The position numbers and the translations under genes are program-made. Positions 18,401 through 26,891 of a stretch of DNA of 64,000 nucleotides are shown in pieces (within the stretch, counting starts at the first letter, position 1; each line of letters starts with the position of its first letter). This stretch comes from Curtobacterium pusillum (GTDB lineage Bacteria; Actinomycetota; Actinomycetes; Actinomycetales; Microbacteriaceae): contig NZ_VDZH01000005.1 of assembly GCF_007673235.1 (NCBI RefSeq), positions 186,001 to 250,000 of the forward strand. The letters are read 5' to 3'. Under the pieces are notes generated by a model, which worked only from the letters and a program-made list of their open reading frames with translations, was not told the DNA's origin and did not search any database.

Positions 18401-18424
18401 ACGAATGGGTCAACCCTCTACGCT
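18396..18424 (+). promoter_or_regulatory. Leaderless promoter of the LacI-family gene
   Basis: TTTACA (18396-18401), a 17-base spacer, then TACGCT (18419-18424), only 7 bases before the ATG at 18432. The -35 lies in operator 2, so the gene should repress itself. Confidence 0.65.
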
Positions 18425-18431
18425 CGACGGC

Positions 18432-19490
18432 ATGAGCGACACCACCGCCGGCGCCGTCGACCGTCGCCGCGTCACCATCGCGCAGGTCGCCAAGCGCGCC
18501 GGGGTCTCCACGTCGGCGGTCTCGCACGTCTTCAACGGACGCCCGAACGTCTCCGCCGCGACCGCGGCCCGCATCCGCAAGGCGGCCGACGACCTGAACT
18601 GGCGCCCGAACCTCGCGAGCCGGAAGCTCTCCGGCAGCGCAGGACGGAGTCTCGGTCTCGTGCTCGCACGCTCGCGGGACACCTTCCAGCGCGACCCGTT
18701 CACGATGCGCCTGATCGCCGGCCTCACCGAGCCGCTCGCCGCGATCGGCTGGTCACTCTCGATGACGCTGGTGCGCGCCGAGGACGAAGCCGAGGTGTAC
18801 CGACAGTGGTGGACCGAGCAGCGGGTCGACGGGTTCCTGCTCGTCGACGTCCGCACCGACGACCCGCGCACCTCGCTGCTGCAGCACCTCTCCGCCCCCG
18901 CGGTGATGCTCGGCGCACCCGTCCCGGGCAGCACGATCCCCGCGGTCACCGTCGGGGACGCCGACGCGACCGAGGCACTGCTCGACCACCTCGGTGCGCT
19001 CGGCCACCGGCGGATCGCCCGCGTCGGCGACGGGCCGACACTCGCGCACACGAGCGCCCGCGACGCCCGCTTCACCGCGGCGGCGGACCGACGCGGAGTG
19101 GACGCCCTCGTGCTCGACTGGCGCGCCCACAGCGAGGATCCGGTCGCCGACCTGCTCGGACGGCTCGACGGCGCGACCGCGATCGTCCTGGACGGCGAGG
19201 CGATCGCCGCCGAGGTGATCGCACACGCACCCGAACTCGGCGTCCGCGTGCCGGAGGACCTGTCCGTCGTCGCGTGGGAGGACTCGTGGGTCTCCTCGAT
19301 CGTCCGCCCGACGCTCACCGCGCTGGACGCCCCGGTCGAGGAGTCCGCCCGCACCGCGGTCGCACTCGTCGAACGACTCGTCCGCGGCGAGGACGTCGCC
19401 GACGCCGAGGTGAGCGGCCGAGCCCTGCACGTCCGTGGGTCGACCGGCCCAGCACCCGCCGATGCCACCCCGACCGAGGGAGACCGATGA
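18432..19490 (+). CDS. LacI-family transcriptional regulator
   Basis: 352 residues from ATG at 18432; an upstream in-frame GTG at 18375 would lie before the promoter and is rejected. The HTH VTIAQVAKRAGVSTSAVSHVFNG is followed by the hinge helix NLASRKLSGSAG. The effector domain has LGLVLAR, FLLVDVRT, LGHRRIARVGDG and VAWEDSWVSSIVRP. It probably binds the two palindromes upstream and represses both the importer/GH3/GH125 operon and its own gene with GH5, until sugar binds. The stop overlaps the GH5 start by ATGA. Confidence 0.93.
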   Translation: MSDTTAGAVDRRRVTIAQVAKRAGVSTSAVSHVFNGRPNVSAATAARIRKAADDLNWRPNLASRKLSGSAGRSLGLVLARSRDTFQRDPFTMRLIAGLTEPLAAIGWSLSMTLVRAEDEAEVYRQWWTEQRVDGFLLVDVRTDDPRTSLLQHLSAPAVMLGAPVPGSTIPAVTVGDADATEALLDHLGALGHRRIARVGDGPTLAHTSARDARFTAAADRRGVDALVLDWRAHSEDPVADLLGRLDGATAIVLDGEAIAAEVIAHAPELGVRVPEDLSVVAWEDSWVSSIVRPTLTALDAPVEESARTAVALVERLVRGEDVADAEVSGRALHVRGSTGPAPADATPTEGDR

Positions 19491-20731
19491 CCATACCCAC
19501 GCGCTTCGGCGTGAACTACGTGCCGTCGACCGACTGGATGTTCCAGTGGCAGGCGGTCGACGTCGACACCGTGCGCCGCGACCTCGAGGCGGTCGCGGGG
19601 CTCGGACTCGACCACGTCAGGCTGTTCCCGCTGTGGCCGACGCTCCAGCCGAACCGCACCCTGATCCGACGCCGGGCGCTCGACGACGTCGCCGCCGTGG
19701 TCGACGTGGCGGGCGAGTTCGGGTTGGACGCGAGTGTCGACGTGATCCAGGGGCACATGTCCGGATTCGACTTCGTCCCGGCGTGGCTCGTGAACTGGCA
19801 CGACGGCAACATGTTCACGGACCAGCCGGCCATCGACGCGCAGGCAGCCCTCGTGTCCGCCGTCTACGACGCGGTCCGTGACCGGCCGAACTTCACGGGT
19901 CTGACGCTCGGCAACGAGGTCAACCAGTTCCAGCCGCCGAACCCCGCCGCGATGCCCGCCGACACCGCGCAGGTCACCCACTGGTTGCAGTCGTTGCTCG
20001 ACGCACCGCGGGACAAGGACCCCCGCCACGTCGTCACGCACAGCGAGAACGACCACCTCTGGTACCGGGACGGCCACCCGTTCGTCCCGACGCACGCCAG
20101 CCGGCTCGGGGACGTCACGACCGTGCACTCGTGGATCTTCAACGGGGTGGCGGGTCGGTACGGGGCGCTCTCCGGCGAATCGGTGCGGCACGCCGAATGG
20201 ATGATCGAGCTGTCCCGCGCGTTCGCGACCGATGCCGAGCGACCGGTGTGGTTGCAGGAGGTCGGTGCACCGGACCGCCACCTCGCCGAGTCCGAGATGC
20301 CGGAGTTCCTCGAGCGGACGATCGCGGCAGCCCTCACCACCGAGCGGCTGCACGCGGTCACGTGGTGGTGCTCGCACGACGTCTCGCGTGACCTCGGTGA
20401 CTTCAAGGACCTCGAGTACTCACTGGGGCTCCTCGACGTCGACAACCGGGTCAAGCCACTCGGACGCCGCTACGCCGAGGTCGTCGCCGACGCCCGCCGC
20501 GCCGCCCCGGCGCCGACGCCGCGCACGGCGGCCGTCGTCGTGGAGGTCGACGGCGACGACCTGCCACTGCACCGGTCGGACCTGGCACCGGGTGGGCCGG
20601 TCTTCGACCGGTGGCACGGGCTCCGCGCAGCAGGCGAGGCGGTCACGGTCGTCACCAGCCGGACGGCGGCCGACCCGGAGGCACTGGCAGCACGTGGCGT
20701 GACGCGCGTCGTCGAGGCCGCGGCGGTCTGA
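19487..20731 (+). CDS. GH5-like glycoside hydrolase
   Basis: 414 residues starting MTIPTRFGVNYVPSTDWMFQ. The (beta/alpha)8 clan GH-A features are visible: LGLDHVRLFPLWPTLQP, then LTLGNEVNQF with the acid/base Glu, and RPVWLQEVGAPD with the nucleophile Glu. No signal peptide, so it acts inside the cell, like its partners. A C-terminal extension of ~80 residues after AEVVADARRA is less conserved. Co-translated with the LacI regulator. Subfamily (mannosidase, glucosidase or other) cannot be decided by eye. Confidence 0.8.
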   Translation: MTIPTRFGVNYVPSTDWMFQWQAVDVDTVRRDLEAVAGLGLDHVRLFPLWPTLQPNRTLIRRRALDDVAAVVDVAGEFGLDASVDVIQGHMSGFDFVPAWLVNWHDGNMFTDQPAIDAQAALVSAVYDAVRDRPNFTGLTLGNEVNQFQPPNPAAMPADTAQVTHWLQSLLDAPRDKDPRHVVTHSENDHLWYRDGHPFVPTHASRLGDVTTVHSWIFNGVAGRYGALSGESVRHAEWMIELSRAFATDAERPVWLQEVGAPDRHLAESEMPEFLERTIAAALTTERLHAVTWWCSHDVSRDLGDFKDLEYSLGLLDVDNRVKPLGRRYAEVVADARRAAPAPTPRTAAVVVEVDGDDLPLHRSDLAPGGPVFDRWHGLRAAGEAVTVVTSRTAADPEALAARGVTRVVEAAAV

Positions 20732-20755
20732 CTGGAGGCACGGATCGCCTCAGTC
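20730..20755. terminator. Degenerate GGAGGC-family hairpin between convergent genes
   Basis: GACTGGAGGC (20730-20739) pairs with GCCTCAGTC (20747-20755) with one bulged base. It spans the 3' ends of the GH5 and esterase genes. Confidence 0.5.
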
Positions 20756-21487
20756 GGTCAGCACACGCTGGTACCGCAGCCAGCTCTCGCAGAGTCGCGT
20801 CCACTGCGACGTGTGCGGCTCGCGCACCGCGGTCCCGAGGCCGTGCCGACCGTGCGGGAAGACGTGCACCTCGACGTCGACCTCGTTCCGGACGAGGGCG
20901 TCGGCGTACCCCAGTGCGTTCGTCGCCCGGACGATCCGGTCGTCGGCGGTCGTCCACACGAAGGTCGGCGGGGTCCGTGCGTCCACCCGGGTCTCCATCG
21001 ACAGCTCACGACGCTCGCGCCAGGTCGGGGCCTCCCCGAGCAGTCCCACGACGGGCCGCGGCCGGGTCGGCGCCTCCATGCTGATCACCGGGTAGTTCAG
21101 GACGCAGAAGTCCGGACGGTCGAGGGTGGGGTCGTCGATGCCGTTCGCCAGGCTCGCCGCCAGGTGTCCGCCGGCGCTCGACCCGACGACCCCGACCCGA
21201 CCGGTGTCGATCGTCACGCCGGCGCCCGGAGCACCGGCGCGCAGCCAGTCGAACACTCGACGGGTCGCGTCGATCGGCGCGGGGTGCAGGGGCCCGGTGG
21301 TGTCCGGGGTGCGGAGCGGGTACCGGAACAGGAACGCGTGCAGGCCGATCCCGGCGAACCAGTCGGCCATCGGTTCGGAGCTCGCCCGGCCGTGCTCCTC
21401 GTACCCGCCGCCCGGCAGCACGATGACGGCCGGGCGGGAACCCGGTAGGACGCTCGGGCGTACTGTGACGGCGTCGGGCGTGCTCAT
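20750..21487 (-). CDS. Alpha/beta hydrolase, carbohydrate-esterase type
   Basis: 245 residues. It has the oxyanion loop VIVLPGGGYEEHG and the nucleophile elbow VGSSAGGHLAAS. The acid is in WTTADDRIV and the His in FPHGRHGLG. This is the BD-FAE/acetyl-xylan-esterase-like family that removes acyl groups from sugars. No signal peptide. It lies next to the glycan locus and may de-acetylate imported oligosaccharides, though it has its own promoter (TAGGGT 7 bases before ATG). Confidence 0.85.
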   Translation of the reverse strand: MSTPDAVTVRPSVLPGSRPAVIVLPGGGYEEHGRASSEPMADWFAGIGLHAFLFRYPLRTPDTTGPLHPAPIDATRRVFDWLRAGAPGAGVTIDTGRVGVVGSSAGGHLAASLANGIDDPTLDRPDFCVLNYPVISMEAPTRPRPVVGLLGEAPTWRERRELSMETRVDARTPPTFVWTTADDRIVRATNALGYADALVRNEVDVEVHVFPHGRHGLGTAVREPHTSQWTRLCESWLRYQRVLTD

Positions 21488-21494
21488 GACCGCG

Positions 21495-21500
21495 ACCCTA
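21495..21500 (-). promoter_or_regulatory. Leaderless -10 box of the esterase gene
   Basis: TAGGGT on the minus strand, 7 bases before the ATG at 21487. Confidence 0.5.
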
Positions 21501-21573
21501 CTGTTCCGGCGCCGGTGCTGCCGATCCACTCAGGAACCCTCCCGGGCGTGACCAGCCACCTTGCGGCAGATGT

Positions 21574-21596
21574 AACTTTGCAGCCAGCGCAAAGTT
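21574..21596. promoter_or_regulatory. Operator-like inverted repeat before the DHA2 exporter
   Basis: AACTTTGC and GCAAAGTT form a perfect 8-base inverted repeat with a 7-base spacer. A TAACTT hexamer (21573-21578) that could be the -10 overlaps the left arm, so a bound TetR/MarR-type repressor would block initiation. No such regulator gene is adjacent. Confidence 0.6.
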
Positions 21597-21613
21597 TTCG
21601 GGAGATCCTGCAC

Positions 21614-24079
21614 ATGACCCAGACCGCGACCGCACCCGCGGCACCCACCACGTCGTCGAACGCCGTGATGAGCCACCGGCAGATCCTGCTGGTCATCTAC
21701 GGCCTGATGGCCGGCATGTTCCTCGGCGCCCTCGACCAGACGATCGTCGGTACCGCGATCCGGACGATCGGCGACGACCTGCACGGCCTCGACCAGCAGG
21801 CCTGGGTGACGACCGGCTACCTCATCGCCTCGACGATCACCACGCCGATCTACGGCAAGCTGTCCGACATCTTCGGCCGGCGCCCGCTGTTCCTCACCGC
21901 GATCGGCATCTTCATCGTCGGGTCGTTCGCGGCGTCGTTCTCCACCTCGATGCTCATGCTCGCCGGGTTCCGCGCGCTGCAGGGCCTCGGCGCCGGTGGT
22001 CTGATGTCGCTCCCCCTGGCGATCATGGGCGACATGCTCGCCCCCCGCGAGCGCGCGAAGTACCAGGGGTACTTCCTCGCCGTGTTCGGCATCTCGTCGG
22101 TGATCGGCCCGCTCGTCGGCGGTGTCTTCGCCGGGTCCGGCGAACTGCTCTTCATCTCCGGCTGGCGCTGGGTGTTCCTGATCAACGTGCCGATCGGCAT
22201 CATCGCGCTCTTCATGGTGCTGACGTTCCTGCACCTGCCGAAGTTCGGCGACCGGGGCAAGCCGCGCATCGACTGGTGGGGCGCGACTCTCGTCATCGTC
22301 ACCCTCGTGCCGCTGCTGCTCATCGCCGAGCAGGGTCGCGAGTGGGGCTGGAGCTCTCCGGGTGCCTTCGCCTGCTACGGCATCGGTGCAGCCGGCCTGA
22401 TCGCGTTCATCCTCGTCGAGCGCGCCATGAAGGACGACGCGATCCTGCCGCTGAAGCTCTTCGGGTCGCGGGTGTTCTCGATGTCCGCGGTGCTCTCGGT
22501 CCTCGTCGGCTTCGGCATGTTCGGCGCGATGCTCACCATCCCGCTGTACCTGCAGATCGTGAAGGGCGTCACGCCGACCGAGTCCGGGTTCGCGATGCTC
22601 CCGATGGTCCTCGGCCTGATGATCTCGTCGATCGCCTCGGGTCAGATCATCTCGCGGACCGGGAACTACCAGGTGTTCCCGATCACCGGTACGGCGTTCA
22701 CCGCGATCGGGTTCACCGTCCTGACCTTCCTGACCGCCGACCGCCCGCTGTGGTTCCTCATGCTCGGCATGTTCGGCATCGGCCTCGGGCTCGGGCAGCT
22801 CATGCAGACGCTGACCCTGGCGGCGCAGAACTCCGTCAGCCCGCGGGACATCGGTGTCGCCACCAGCGCGGCCACGTTCTTCCGGCAGATCGGCGGAACG
22901 ATGGGCACGGCCGTGCTCCTGTCCGTCCTGTTCACGCTCATGCCGACGAACATCACGACCGCGATGCAGAACGAGAGCGACCTCAAGCCCGCCCTGAACG
23001 CTGCCCTCACGCCATCCGTCGCGAACGCCGCGGACAACAAGGGCGTGATGGACCAGATCTGGAACAAGATCGTCGACCCCGTCCAGCAGAACGTGCAGGA
23101 CGGTCTGAACAAGGGCGCCGTGCAGGCCAAGGAGGCCGCCGACGCAGCAGTGACCAAGCAGGTCACCGCTGCGGTGCAGCAGAGAGTCGCCGCCGGGCAG
23201 ATCCCCGCGGCCTCGGCCGACTCGGTCATCGCCCAGCAGGTCGCCGCCGCGAAGCCCGCCGCCGAGCAGCAGGCCCTCGAGACCGCCGCGTCGAAGGCGC
23301 AGGCCGACGTCGTGGACGGCACCCTCCAGGTCGACTACTCGAACGCCGACCAGCGGCAGAACGTCGTCGACGAGGTCGCCCCCACCCTGGTCAAGCAGCT
23401 CAAGAGCGGTGACTCGGCGGCGAACTCGTCCTCCAGCTCGTCGACGAGCGACACCTCGTTCCTGAACGGTGCGGACAAGCGACTCACCCGTCCGTTCCTC
23501 GTCGGGTTCAGCGACTCGGCCGTCGTCGTGTACTGGGTCGGCCTCGCGGTGATCCTGCTCGCGTTCGTCCTGACCTGGTTCTTCCGCGTGCCGCCCCTCC
23601 GCAAGGTCTCCGCACTGCAGGAGCAGGCGAACACCGACCGGGCGAACACCGAGAAGGCGGCATCGGACAAGGCCGATGCCGACCGGCTCACCGTCGACGC
23701 GCAGAACGCTGCGGCGGGCACCGGGTCGCTCGTCTCGCCGGACACCGGATCGATGGCGATCGTCCCGACCTCGCCGGACGTCCCGTCGCAGCCCCGATCC
23801 GCCGGATCCGCGGTCGGGATGGGGAAGCCGGGCATCGACACGGTGTCGATCGAGGGCACTCGTGCACCCCTGCCGGACGCGACCACGCACGGCGCGCACT
23901 CCGCCGCCGCGCCGGTCGACGAGCCACCGGTCACCACCGGCGCGATCCGGACCCGCGCCGCCCACGCCGCCGCGGCGCCTGTCGACGCGACCCCGGCACC
24001 GACCGCAGCCGACGCGGCGGACCCGAGCCGCGCCTCCAGGCCGGACGAGCACGCGCACGGCCGCCACTCGGCCGAGTAG
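21614..24079 (+). CDS. DHA2-family MFS multidrug exporter with large external loop
   Basis: 821 residues, far longer than the usual ~500. The core is a 14-span drug:H+ antiporter: FLGALDQTIVGTAIRTIG (TM1 motif D1), GKLSDIFGRR (motif A), LQGLGAGGLMSLPLAIMGD (motif C region). Between the last two spans lies an insert of ~150 residues rich in Ala, Gln and Lys (VTKQVTAAVQQRVAAGQIP), predicted as coiled coil facing outside. A ~150-residue cytoplasmic tail is disordered and Ala/Pro-rich. Start at 21614 is preceded by GGGAGA. Likely exports toxic compounds under control of the repeat at 21574. Confidence 0.88.
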   Translation: MTQTATAPAAPTTSSNAVMSHRQILLVIYGLMAGMFLGALDQTIVGTAIRTIGDDLHGLDQQAWVTTGYLIASTITTPIYGKLSDIFGRRPLFLTAIGIFIVGSFAASFSTSMLMLAGFRALQGLGAGGLMSLPLAIMGDMLAPRERAKYQGYFLAVFGISSVIGPLVGGVFAGSGELLFISGWRWVFLINVPIGIIALFMVLTFLHLPKFGDRGKPRIDWWGATLVIVTLVPLLLIAEQGREWGWSSPGAFACYGIGAAGLIAFILVERAMKDDAILPLKLFGSRVFSMSAVLSVLVGFGMFGAMLTIPLYLQIVKGVTPTESGFAMLPMVLGLMISSIASGQIISRTGNYQVFPITGTAFTAIGFTVLTFLTADRPLWFLMLGMFGIGLGLGQLMQTLTLAAQNSVSPRDIGVATSAATFFRQIGGTMGTAVLLSVLFTLMPTNITTAMQNESDLKPALNAALTPSVANAADNKGVMDQIWNKIVDPVQQNVQDGLNKGAVQAKEAADAAVTKQVTAAVQQRVAAGQIPAASADSVIAQQVAAAKPAAEQQALETAASKAQADVVDGTLQVDYSNADQRQNVVDEVAPTLVKQLKSGDSAANSSSSSSTSDTSFLNGADKRLTRPFLVGFSDSAVVVYWVGLAVILLAFVLTWFFRVPPLRKVSALQEQANTDRANTEKAASDKADADRLTVDAQNAAAGTGSLVSPDTGSMAIVPTSPDVPSQPRSAGSAVGMGKPGIDTVSIEGTRAPLPDATTHGAHSAAAPVDEPPVTTGAIRTRAAHAAAAPVDATPAPTAADAADPSRASRPDEHAHGRHSAE

Positions 24080-24092
24080 GCGACCACCTGAC

Positions 24093-24142
24093 GGAACCGC
24101 CCGTCGTCCCCGCGTCAGATCGCGGAGGCAGCGGGCGGTTCC
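24093..24142. terminator. Bidirectional terminator hairpin
   Basis: GGAACCGCCCG (24093-24103) pairs perfectly with CGGGCGGTTCC (24132-24142). The right arm lies within the last codons of the convergent methyltransferase gene. Confidence 0.55.
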
Positions 24143-25029
24143 ACGACGTCGAAGGATGCCGACGGCAGCCGACGGCGCATGACGTCGACGGCGACCGGGT
24201 TGTCGTCGACCAGGACGAACCGTCGCCCGAGGGCCTGCGCGACCGCGCCGGTGGTGCCGCTGCCGGCGAAGAAGTCGAGGACCCAGTCGCCCTCGCGCGA
24301 GGACGCCTGCACGATCCGCCGCAGCACCCCCTCGGGCTTCTGCGTCGGGTAGCCCGTCTTCTCCTTGCCGGTCGGCGAGACGATCGTGTGCCACCAGACG
24401 TCCGTCGGGAGCTTGCCGCGCTCGCGCTTCTCGGCCGTGACGAGACCGGGCGCCATGTAGGGCTCGCGGTCGACGGCCTCGGAGTCGAAGTGGTACCGCG
24501 CCGGGTCCTTCACGTAGACCAGGATCGTGTCGTGCTTCGTGGGCCAGCGCGAACGGGACTTCGCGCCGAAGTCGTACGCCCAGACGATCTCGTTGAGGAA
24601 GGCGTCACGGCCGAACAGCGCGTCGAGCAGGACCTTGGCGTAGTGCGACTCGCGGTAGTCGAGGTGCAGGTAGAGGGTGCCGTCCTCGGCGAGCAGTCGC
24701 CACGCCTCGAGCAGCCGGGGCTCGAGGAAGGACCAGTAGTCCTCGAACCGGTCGTCGAAGCGCATCAGGTCGCCGCGGACGCGCTCGTAGGTGCTGCCCC
24801 GGAAGCCGGTGACGGTCTCGCGACGACCTGCTGCCGAGGCGCTCGGGAGCTCGCGCACCGCTGCACTGGCGTGCCGACGCTGGTAGCGGCCGGTGTTGAA
24901 CGGCGGGTCGAGGTAGACGAGCGTGAACGAACCGTCCGCCAGGGTCGGGAGCACGTCGAGGTTGTCGCCGAGGACCACCCGGTCCGGGCCGCGATCGTCT
25001 CCGCTGTGCACGCGACCATTCTGGCGCAC
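24115..25029 (-). CDS. DNA methyltransferase (N6-adenine/N4-cytosine), orphan
   Basis: 304 residues. Motif IV DPPFNTGRYQ comes first and motif I DFFAGSGTTGAVAQ near the C-terminus, the beta-class order. YPTQKPEGVLRRIV is the usual segment before motif I. Some members use GANTC or other short sites; specificity is not readable here. No restriction endonuclease or specificity gene is adjacent, so it is likely epigenetic or anti-restriction. The start is uncertain: GTG at 25029 or GTG at 25011. Confidence 0.85.
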   Translation of the reverse strand: MRQNGRVHSGDDRGPDRVVLGDNLDVLPTLADGSFTLVYLDPPFNTGRYQRRHASAAVRELPSASAAGRRETVTGFRGSTYERVRGDLMRFDDRFEDYWSFLEPRLLEAWRLLAEDGTLYLHLDYRESHYAKVLLDALFGRDAFLNEIVWAYDFGAKSRSRWPTKHDTILVYVKDPARYHFDSEAVDREPYMAPGLVTAEKRERGKLPTDVWWHTIVSPTGKEKTGYPTQKPEGVLRRIVQASSREGDWVLDFFAGSGTTGAVAQALGRRFVLVDDNPVAVDVMRRRLPSASFDVVEPPAASAI

Positions 25030-25065
25030 GGAGCGCGGCCGGCGGCGGTGCTTCCGGCGTCCGGT

Positions 25066-26502
25066 TCAGCCGCAGGTCACCTGGGCGAGCGTCGCGTCGT
25101 CGTCGGAGGACCAGGCGCCCGCCGCCCAGACGTCGACCGGCTGACCGGCGTGCAGCGCGGTCGTCACCACGAGGTCGTGCGGGTCGGGCAGGTCCGCGGC
25201 TTCCTCGTCGACGGAGAACTGCACGGTCGCCGACGGGCAGTCCGCAGCGGGCGTGATCTCCCACCCGGCGCACCCCCAGTCGATGCACCCGTCGGGCCAG
25301 GAGCCGTCGGCGTCCTCGTCGTCGGAGTCGAGCTCGGTGCGGGTCAGCGCGACCGGGCTCTTCGGGGCAGCGGAGCAGGTGATGTCCCGGATGCCGCCCC
25401 AGTCCTCGGACCCCTGTTCGGTGAGGACGAGCGGTGTTCCCGAGGTGAGCAGGACCGTGCGGGTGTCCGTCCGCATGTCGTCGCCGTCCTCGGTGGCCGA
25501 GAAGCCGACGGAGACCACGGCGGGGCCGTCGCACTCGCCCTCGATCTGGAACGCCCAGCACCCGTCCGCGAAGTCGGTCGCTCCGCAGGTCGCCTGCCAG
25601 GTGTCGTCGTCGGAGATGAACGACGCCGTGATGGTGCCGTCGACGGAGGTCCACGGAGCCTCGTCCGTGGCGGCGCCGTCACTGCCGGTGTCGCCGGGGG
25701 TCGTGGCGTCCGGAGCGGGGCCCGTGTCGTCCTGGTCGCCGCCGGCGAGGGTCGACCCCGCGCTGTGCTCCTGCACCGTGCGGACGACCGGGGCGAGGGC
25801 CGCGGTCGCGCCGAGGACCAGCGCGAACGCCGCCGCACCCGCCGTGATGCCCGTGACCGCGCGGCTGCGTCGGCGCAGTGGCGTCGCCTGCGGGTGCGGG
25901 TGTGGATGCACGGGCACGGGCGTGTGTGCGTGTGCGTGTGCTGTCGCCGCTCCCGCCGCTCCCGCCGCTGCCGCGAACGGCCGCGCGGCGTCCGTGCCCC
26001 AGGCCGCCGCCTCCCACGCCGCGACCGCCGCGGCGTCGTCCAGCGCCGGGTAGGCCGCCCGGGCGCGGGCCGGCAGTTCGGTGCGCCGCCACACGGCGGC
26101 GTCGTCACGGATCGAGGCCGCCGTGCGCGACGCCAGGTCCGCCTGCCGAGACGACGAGACGACCAGCACCGCGAGGCCGGCCACGAGCGGCGCGAGCCCG
26201 AACACCGCGGGCCCGCCGACGGCCCCCACGATGACCACCGCGGCGAGCGCGACGAGCGACACCCCCAGGCCGATCCACTGCGCGACCCGGAGGCGACGGG
26301 CGAACGGCGGCAGGAAACCGCGGAACGACCGCGGCTCGGGGCTCCAGAACGACCAGTCGGTCGGGGCGGGCGGGATGCCCGGAGCGGGTGTCCACCCCGG
26401 TGCTGGCTCCGCGGCCTGGTGGAGTTCGACCCACTCGGCCGAAGGTGTCGGCCATCCGGGCGGCGTCCGGAAGCGGAACGGCGGGGTCGTCTCGTGCTGC
26501 AC
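25066..26502 (-). CDS. Membrane protein with PPGW N-terminus and extracellular Cys-containing domain
   Basis: 478 residues from GTG at 26502. A cytoplasmic N-terminal region has FRTPPGWPTPSAEWV, similar to the PPGW modules of actinobacterial envelope proteins. Two adjacent spans (~residues 80-125) are followed by a cytoplasmic segment with a His-rich stretch (AHAHAHTPVPVHPHPHPQ) and a third span. The external part of ~240 residues is acidic and Thr-rich with several Cys (ATCGATDFADGCW, GCIDWGCAGW) that probably form disulfides. Function unknown. Confidence 0.7.
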   Translation of the reverse strand: MQHETTPPFRFRTPPGWPTPSAEWVELHQAAEPAPGWTPAPGIPPAPTDWSFWSPEPRSFRGFLPPFARRLRVAQWIGLGVSLVALAAVVIVGAVGGPAVFGLAPLVAGLAVLVVSSSRQADLASRTAASIRDDAAVWRRTELPARARAAYPALDDAAAVAAWEAAAWGTDAARPFAAAAGAAGAATAHAHAHTPVPVHPHPHPQATPLRRRSRAVTGITAGAAAFALVLGATAALAPVVRTVQEHSAGSTLAGGDQDDTGPAPDATTPGDTGSDGAATDEAPWTSVDGTITASFISDDDTWQATCGATDFADGCWAFQIEGECDGPAVVSVGFSATEDGDDMRTDTRTVLLTSGTPLVLTEQGSEDWGGIRDITCSAAPKSPVALTRTELDSDDEDADGSWPDGCIDWGCAGWEITPAADCPSATVQFSVDEEAADLPDPHDLVVTTALHAGQPVDVWAAGAWSSDDDATLAQVTCG

Positions 26503-26561
26503 GATCAGACGATAGCGGGGCCCACAGCCACCACACAGGCCCTTCTTCGGGAGGTGCGGCG

Positions 26562-26567
26562 TACCGT
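26562..26567 (+). promoter_or_regulatory. Leaderless -10 box of the small acetyltransferase gene
   Basis: TACCGT, 7 bases before the ATG at 26575. Confidence 0.5.
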
Positions 26568-26574
26568 CGTCGGC

Positions 26575-26859
26575 ATGGCAGCACCCGAGGTCCACAACGA
26601 CACCGACAAGCGGCAGTACTCCCTCATCGAGGACGGCGAGGTGATCGGCTTCGCGGCGTACGAGGTCGACGGCGACGAGATCCGGTTCGTCCACACCGAG
26701 GTGGACCCGGCGCACCGCGGTGGTGGGCACGCGTCGATCCTCGTCGAGCACGCCCTGGACGACGTCCGCTCCGGGTCACTCCGTGTCGTTCCGCAGTGCA
26801 GCTACGTCGCGGCGTGGATCGAGCGGCACCCGGACTACCAGGAACTGACGACGCGCTGA
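26575..26859 (+). CDS. Small GNAT-fold N-acetyltransferase (YjdJ/GTL3B-like)
   Basis: 94 residues, the length of the minimal acetyltransferase family PF14542. Blocks: KRQYSLIEDGEVIGFAAYEV, IRFVHTEVDPAHRGGGHASIL (the acetyl-CoA-binding loop) and RVVPQCSYVAAWIERHPDY. These proteins acetylate small amines or protein N-termini; the substrate is unknown. Convergent with the membrane-protein gene at 26887, with a hairpin between the stops. Confidence 0.85.
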   Translation: MAAPEVHNDTDKRQYSLIEDGEVIGFAAYEVDGDEIRFVHTEVDPAHRGGGHASILVEHALDDVRSGSLRVVPQCSYVAAWIERHPDYQELTTR

Positions 26860-26870
26860 CGCGCTGGTGC

Positions 26871-26891
26871 ACTGACGGGGCCGCCGTCAGT
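26871..26891. terminator. Bidirectional terminator hairpin
   Basis: ACTGACGG (26871-26878) pairs with CCGTCAGT (26884-26891), loop GGCCG. The right arm covers the stop of the minus-strand gene. Confidence 0.55.

Noticed and set aside
18375-18431. Upstream GTG start for the LacI gene
   Set aside because: It would lie before the -35/-10 pair and across the operator, so it could not be on the transcript.
21530-24394. 954-codon open frame antisense to the DHA2 exporter gene
   Set aside because: It runs across several genes, is dominated by Arg/Gly/Asp/Pro from GC-rich antisense codons and has no domain; the exporter on the other strand has clear MFS motifs.
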